Origin: CALBPI01 sp039821645
GTDB taxonomy: Bacteria > Pseudomonadota > Gammaproteobacteria > Steroidobacterales > Woeseiaceae
Length of the DNA: 9,620 nt
Direction of reading: 5' to 3'
NCBI GenBank assembly: GCA_039821645.1
Contig: JBCBNU010000076.1
Location: forward strand, 1-9,620
Below are positions 6,655 to 9,620 of the stretch, one piece after another. The translations under genes and the position numbers were made by a program. Numbering within the stretch: position 1 is the stretch's first letter; each line of letters opens with the position of its first letter. The notes below the pieces were generated by a model that searched no databases, was not told the DNA's origin, and saw only the letters and a program-made list of their open reading frames with translations.

Positions 6655-7317
6655 TCATCCAAGCAAAGCATCGGCACGCATCACGACAGGTGTATCCAGC
6701 GGGAGTCCGTCGAGCAAGATGCGCTCGGGTGCGGTTTGCAAGCGACCTTCCGCCAGCCATCTGAGCGCCATCGGATAAATCACATGCTCTAGTTGCAAGA
6801 CGCGGCGCGCGAGCATGTCAGCGTCCGACGTTCCGCCGATGGGCAGCGTTGCCTGAATAATGGCCGGCCCCGCGTCCAGCTCAGGTGTCACGAGATGCAC
6901 GGTACACCCGTGCTCGATATCGCCTTCGTCCAGCGCACGCTGGTGTGTATCGAGGCCCTTGTGTTTGGGAAGCAGTGACGGGTGAATGTTCAGCATCCGG
7001 CCAGCGAATCGACGGGTCAGATCGCCGCGCAAGATGCGCATGAATCCAGCGAGGGCGACGAAATCGGGATTGAATGCATCGATGGCCTTTTCAAGGCCAC
7101 GCTCGAATTCGGCTCTGTCGGCAAACGCGCGGCGTTCGATACAACGGGTGGGTATCCCGGCTAATCGCGCGCGCTCCAGCCCGTAGGCCTGTGGCTTGTC
7201 GCTGATTACTCCAACAACTTCAGCGGGGAAACGACGTGAGGCTGTGGCGTCCAGAATGGCTTGCAGGTTCGAGCCGCTGCCCGACAGCATCACGACGACA
7301 CGGGCCGGTGTGTTCAT
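6655..7317 (-). CDS. purN: phosphoribosylglycinamide formyltransferase 1
   Basis: PurN transfers a formyl group from 10-formyltetrahydrofolate to GAR, giving FGAR, the third step of de novo purine synthesis. The 220-aa protein has the phosphate-binding SGSGSNLQA (12-20), LAGFMRIL (89-96), and NIHPSLLPKHKG (110-121) containing catalytic Asn110 and His112. TPELDAGPAII (144-154) supplies Asp148. These match E. coli Asn106, His108 and Asp144 with a constant offset of four. The start at ATG 7317 overlaps the purM stop as ATGA and has no Shine-Dalgarno of its own, so translation is probably coupled to purM. The frame stays open upstream to 7461 inside purM, but that extension has no family character. 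It is convergent with dcd, with stops 3 bases apart. Confidence 0.97.
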   Translation of the reverse strand: MNTPARVVVMLSGSGSNLQAILDATASRRFPAEVVGVISDKPQAYGLERARLAGIPTRCIERRAFADRAEFERGLEKAIDAFNPDFVALAGFMRILRGDLTRRFAGRMLNIHPSLLPKHKGLDTHQRALDEGDIEHGCTVHLVTPELDAGPAIIQATLPIGGTSDADMLARRVLQLEHVIYPMALRWLAEGRLQTAPERILLDGLPLDTPVVMRADALLG

Positions 7318-8351
7318 TCGTAGTGGACGCCGGTGCCGATTACTACGTTGCCTATTTGCCATGCCGAATAGCCGCCCGCTGTGAGCGCCGCCAAAGCTGC
7401 GGTCACAGCCGACTCGCGAACAACGACACACATCCCAACACCACAATTGAAGGTGCGCCACATTTCGTCGTCCGGAACACTACCGTTCTGTTGCAACCAT
7501 TCAAAAACGGGTGGGCGAGGCCAGCTACCCGGGTCGATCCGCGCGCCTAGCTCGTCTGGGAGAACACGCGGCAGATTCTCGGTGAGACCGCCACCGGTGA
7601 TGTGTGCAATGCCCAGAACATCGCCTTGTTCCCGCAGCTGCTTGAGCGCATCGACATAAATGATCGTCGGTGCCATGAGTGCGTCGTAGAGCGGGACGCC
7701 CTCAAGCGACAGATCGACAACATCGCCAGCGCGTTCGATCACACGACGGATCAGCGAGTAGCCGTTGGAATGCGGTCCGCTGGAGCCGATGCCAATGACC
7801 GCATCACCCTCCGTGATATTTTGGCCGCTAATGATCTCATCGCGCTCGACGACGCCAACGGCGAATCCCGCGAGATCGTAATCCTCACCGGAATACATGC
7901 CCGGCATTTCTGCCGTCTCGCCGCCGAGCAGCGCACAGCCCGCCTGCTGGCAGCCTGCCGCAACCCCCTCAATGACTTGTCTCGCCTGATCGACATTCAG
8001 CGCACCGGTCGCGTAGTAATCTAGGAAAAACAGGGGTTCCGCACCGCTGACGATGATGTCATTGACGCACATCGCCACGAGGTCCACGCCGATCGTGTCG
8101 TGACGATTCAACTGCTGGGCGAGGGCAAGCTTCGTGCCGACACCGTCGGTTCCGGAGACGAGAACGGGCGATCGGTATCGCGTGACATCGAGTTCAAACA
8201 GACCTCCGAAGCCACCGAGATTCCCCATCACCTCGGGTCGAGTTGTGCGTGCGACCGCCGGTTTGATGGCATCGACCAGCGCGTTGCCGGCATCGATGTT
8301 GACCCCCGCGTCCGCGTAAGTCAGCGGTTTGTTGCCTGGCTTCGAACTCAT
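7314..8351 (-). CDS. purM: phosphoribosylformylglycinamidine cyclo-ligase (AIR synthetase)
   Basis: PurM closes FGAM to AIR with ATP hydrolysis, the fifth step of de novo purine synthesis. At 345 aa it has the same length as the E. coli enzyme. Characteristic segments run in order: YADAGVNIDAGNALV (12-26), RPEVMGNLGGFGG (38-50), SGTDGVGTKL (66-75) for nucleotide binding, LFFLDYYATG (107-116), GGETAEMPGMY (143-153), SSGPHSNGYSL (190-200), HITGGGLTENLPR (250-262) and FNCGVGM (301-307). It is the first gene of the purM-purN operon. The start at ATG 8351 lacks a Shine-Dalgarno. An extended -10 ends 6 bases upstream of the ATG, which suggests a leaderless or nearly leaderless transcript. I found no PurR-like palindrome in the 37-base spacer. 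Confidence 0.98.
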   Translation of the reverse strand: MSSKPGNKPLTYADAGVNIDAGNALVDAIKPAVARTTRPEVMGNLGGFGGLFELDVTRYRSPVLVSGTDGVGTKLALAQQLNRHDTIGVDLVAMCVNDIIVSGAEPLFFLDYYATGALNVDQARQVIEGVAAGCQQAGCALLGGETAEMPGMYSGEDYDLAGFAVGVVERDEIISGQNITEGDAVIGIGSSGPHSNGYSLIRRVIERAGDVVDLSLEGVPLYDALMAPTIIYVDALKQLREQGDVLGIAHITGGGLTENLPRVLPDELGARIDPGSWPRPPVFEWLQQNGSVPDDEMWRTFNCGVGMCVVVRESAVTAALAALTAGGYSAWQIGNVVIGTGVHYE

Positions 8352-8357
8352 CGCTAA

Positions 8358-8366
8358 ATTATTTCA
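8358..8366 (-). promoter_or_regulatory. candidate extended -10 for purM, leaderless spacing
   Basis: The minus strand reads TGAAATAAT, a TGn extension plus a hexamer one base from TATAAT. It ends 6 bases before the purM ATG, so transcription would start at or next to the A of the start codon. The -35 region is poor. Confidence 0.4.
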
Positions 8367-8376
8367 CAGTCTCTCG

Positions 8377-8382
8377 TATACT
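8377..8382 (+). promoter_or_regulatory. candidate -10 for the DUF2066 gene, leaderless spacing
   Basis: TATACT lies 6 bases before ATG 8389, the same geometry as on the opposite strand for purM. No Shine-Dalgarno precedes the ATG. The -35 position (about 8354-8359) has no consensus match and overlaps the purM -10. Confidence 0.4.
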
Positions 8383-8388
8383 TCGCCT

Positions 8389-9450
8389 ATGGCAAGGGGA
8401 AATGTTCATTGGCTCGCCGCAGGCGTGCTGTTGGTTGCTGGTCTCGTCGGCACTGTGGCTGCCGTCGAGCCACCGGATCTGTATACCGCCGAGGTTGCCT
8501 ACGACCGTCAACTGCGCGACGCGCGAGCATTGGCTTACGAGCGCGCGCTTTTGCAGGTGCTTGCGCGGATGACCACCGAGCCCCTGGTTGCGAGTGAGTT
8601 GATATCCGATGCGGCAGTGTTCGTGCTCGGTTGGCGCGAGTCCGGCCGCGATTCGCTTTGGGTTTCATTCGACGGCGCCGCGCTCGGCGCGACGCTGCAG
8701 GCTGCCGGTGTCCCCGTCTGGGGTAGCGATCGCCCGCTGACGCTAGTCTGGCTTGGCATCGAGCATCCGGACGGCACGCGCGAAATACTGCCGATGGCGC
8801 CGCCCGCTCCCGAGGATGATCCCTTTCCGGACTTGCGTGATGACCGTGCGGCGCTGCGCGTGGCGTTGAAAGAGGCCGCATCGGCGTTCGGCTTGCCAAT
8901 ATCATTGCCAGTGCTCGATCAGACCGATCAAGCTGCGGTTGCCGTAAGCGACGTCTGGGGCGGTTTTGACAATGTGCTGAGATCGGCCAGCCGGCGTTAT
9001 CGCGCCGATAGCATTCTTGTCGGCCGAGCGTCACTGGACGCACCGGGCGTCATTCGTTGGCGGTGGCTGTTCGGTGGCGATGCAGTGAATTTGCAAGGAC
9101 AGCCTATGGCGGCGATGAGTCGCGTTGCTGGGGAAATGCTCGATCAGTTCGCTGCGCGACCTGAGGAGTCCTCCGAGGTGCGTGTCAGCGTCGTCGGTGT
9201 GCGCCAAGCCGAGGACTACGCCGAGCTAATGCGGTTTCTGCAAAGCCGCAGCCTGATCGACGACGTCCGCGTTACAACCTTGCGCCAGGACGAACTGATC
9301 GTGACGCTCGACGCGCTGGCGACACGCGACCGTCTCGCCGAATTGTTGGTCGGCGACGAGCTGGAGTCTGTGTCCGCGCCTTTGCTGGCACCGAGTGCGA
9401 TAGAAACCGCTGATCTGTATTTCCGTTGGCGGATGTCAGCGGAGCAATAA
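8389..9450 (+). CDS. DUF2066 domain-containing exported protein, function unknown
   Basis: This is a 353-aa protein from ATG 8389. That start puts a clear signal peptide at the N-terminus: a short basic start (MARGNVHW), a hydrophobic core of about residues 9-25, and a likely cleavage after VAA at 23-25. The mature protein should be periplasmic. There is no lipobox Cys. Residues about 30-130 (LYTAEVAYDRQLRDARALAYERALLQVLARMT) fit the DUF2066 family, which is usually found next to purM in gammaproteobacteria. No catalytic motif is visible and the biochemical role is not known to me. It is divergent from purM across 37 bases and is followed after 5 bases by a CDP-alcohol phosphatidyltransferase gene, so it probably starts a plus-strand operon. 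A longer in-frame start at 8329 would overlap purM and destroy the signal peptide. Confidence 0.85.
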   Translation: MARGNVHWLAAGVLLVAGLVGTVAAVEPPDLYTAEVAYDRQLRDARALAYERALLQVLARMTTEPLVASELISDAAVFVLGWRESGRDSLWVSFDGAALGATLQAAGVPVWGSDRPLTLVWLGIEHPDGTREILPMAPPAPEDDPFPDLRDDRAALRVALKEAASAFGLPISLPVLDQTDQAAVAVSDVWGGFDNVLRSASRRYRADSILVGRASLDAPGVIRWRWLFGGDAVNLQGQPMAAMSRVAGEMLDQFAARPEESSEVRVSVVGVRQAEDYAELMRFLQSRSLIDDVRVTTLRQDELIVTLDALATRDRLAELLVGDELESVSAPLLAPSAIETADLYFRWRMSAEQ

Positions 9451-9455
9451 GGCCG

Positions 9456-9620
9456 ATGCTGCGCTGGATTCCAAATCTGATTTCACTGGCACGAATCATG
9501 TTGGTGCCTATGGTGTTCGGTGCGCTGATTGACGCTCGTTTCGGACTCGCGCTCGCTTTGTTTTTTGCAGCCGGCTTTTCAGATGGTTTGGACGGGCTTC
9601 TGGCGCGCCGTTTTGATTGG
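9456..9620 (+). CDS. CDP-alcohol phosphatidyltransferase, N-terminal part (runs off window)
   Basis: The first 55 residues of an integral membrane phospholipid-synthesis enzyme are visible. It opens with MLRWIPNLISLARIMLVP, the typical PNxxSxxR start of the PgsA-like family, then a first hydrophobic segment (about 16-42). SDGLDGLLARR (42-52) fits the D-x2-DG-x2-AR half of the family's metal- and CDP-binding motif. The remaining G-x3-D-x3-D half lies beyond the window. These enzymes transfer an alcohol or head group from a CDP-alcohol to its acceptor. Which substrate applies (glycerol-3-phosphate, as in PgsA, or another) cannot be decided from this piece. ATG 9456 lies 5 bases after the DUF2066 stop, with GGAG at 9441-9444 inside the end of that gene, so it belongs to the same operon. 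Confidence 0.88.
   Translation, partial: MLRWIPNLISLARIMLVPMVFGALIDARFGLALALFFAAGFSDGLDGLLARRFDW

Noticed and set aside
7318..7461. N-terminal extension of PurN inside purM
   Set aside because: The added residues are out-of-frame purM with Cys, Trp and Arg richness; ATG 7317 in the ATGA overlap fits the family start.
8329..8388. Longer DUF2066 start at 8329
   Set aside because: It would overlap the start of purM and bury the signal peptide 20 residues in.
8352..8388. PurR operator upstream of purM
   Set aside because: No PurR-type palindrome (ACGCAAACGTTTGCGT-like) is present in the spacer.
1..9620. tRNA, rRNA or riboswitch
   Set aside because: The window is almost fully coding. The only gap over about 250 bases (4704-4983) shows no cloverleaf or recognisable aptamer.

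Overview
The window is chromosomal DNA from a moderately GC-rich gammaproteobacterium, by eye somewhat under 60% GC. The evidence for this is the mrp(apbC)-dcd pair, a purM-purN operon divergent from a DUF2066 gene, and a 345-residue PurM and 220-residue PurN that align motif for motif with the enterobacterial enzymes. I cannot name a genus. Marine or soil lineages outside the Enterobacterales fit best, because the 188-residue Dcd and the DUF2066/CDP-alcohol phosphotransferase neighbourhood recall Pseudomonas- and Xanthomonas-like gene orders. That placement is recollection, not a search.

Layout. Bases 2-76 (+) encode about 25 residues of methionyl-tRNA synthetase (metG). The homology stops abruptly just before the conserved methionine-pocket Trp, exactly where the minus-strand pilus operon ends. 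From 70 to about 4703, three genes run on the minus strand, in transcription order: a HEAT-repeat protein with a C-terminal Ser/Thr kinase, a PilT-like ATPase, and a second PilT-like ATPase. The 280-base divergent region (4704-4983) holds a promoter for each direction and a possible 35-codon leader ORF ahead of the kinase. Next come mrp (4984-6081) and dcd (6085-6651) on the plus strand. They converge, with only 3 bases between stop codons, on the purM-purN operon (8351 down to 6655, minus strand, ATGA overlap). From 8389 a DUF2066 exported protein and a truncated CDP-alcohol phosphatidyltransferase gene run on the plus strand to the end of the window.

How it works together. Most of the right two-thirds is housekeeping: Fe-S cluster carriage (Mrp), dUTP supply (Dcd), purine synthesis steps 3 and 5 (PurN, PurM) and phospholipid head-group transfer. 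The unusual part is the left operon. A complete eukaryotic-type kinase attached to a HEAT scaffold appears to be co-transcribed with two divergent pilus-retraction ATPase paralogs, which suggests phospho-control of pilus retraction or of another PilT-driven process. No other pilus genes are visible. Two further points deserve checking: the metG/pil junction, and the 37-base purM/DUF2066 spacer, where both genes appear to be leaderless from overlapping divergent -10 elements.
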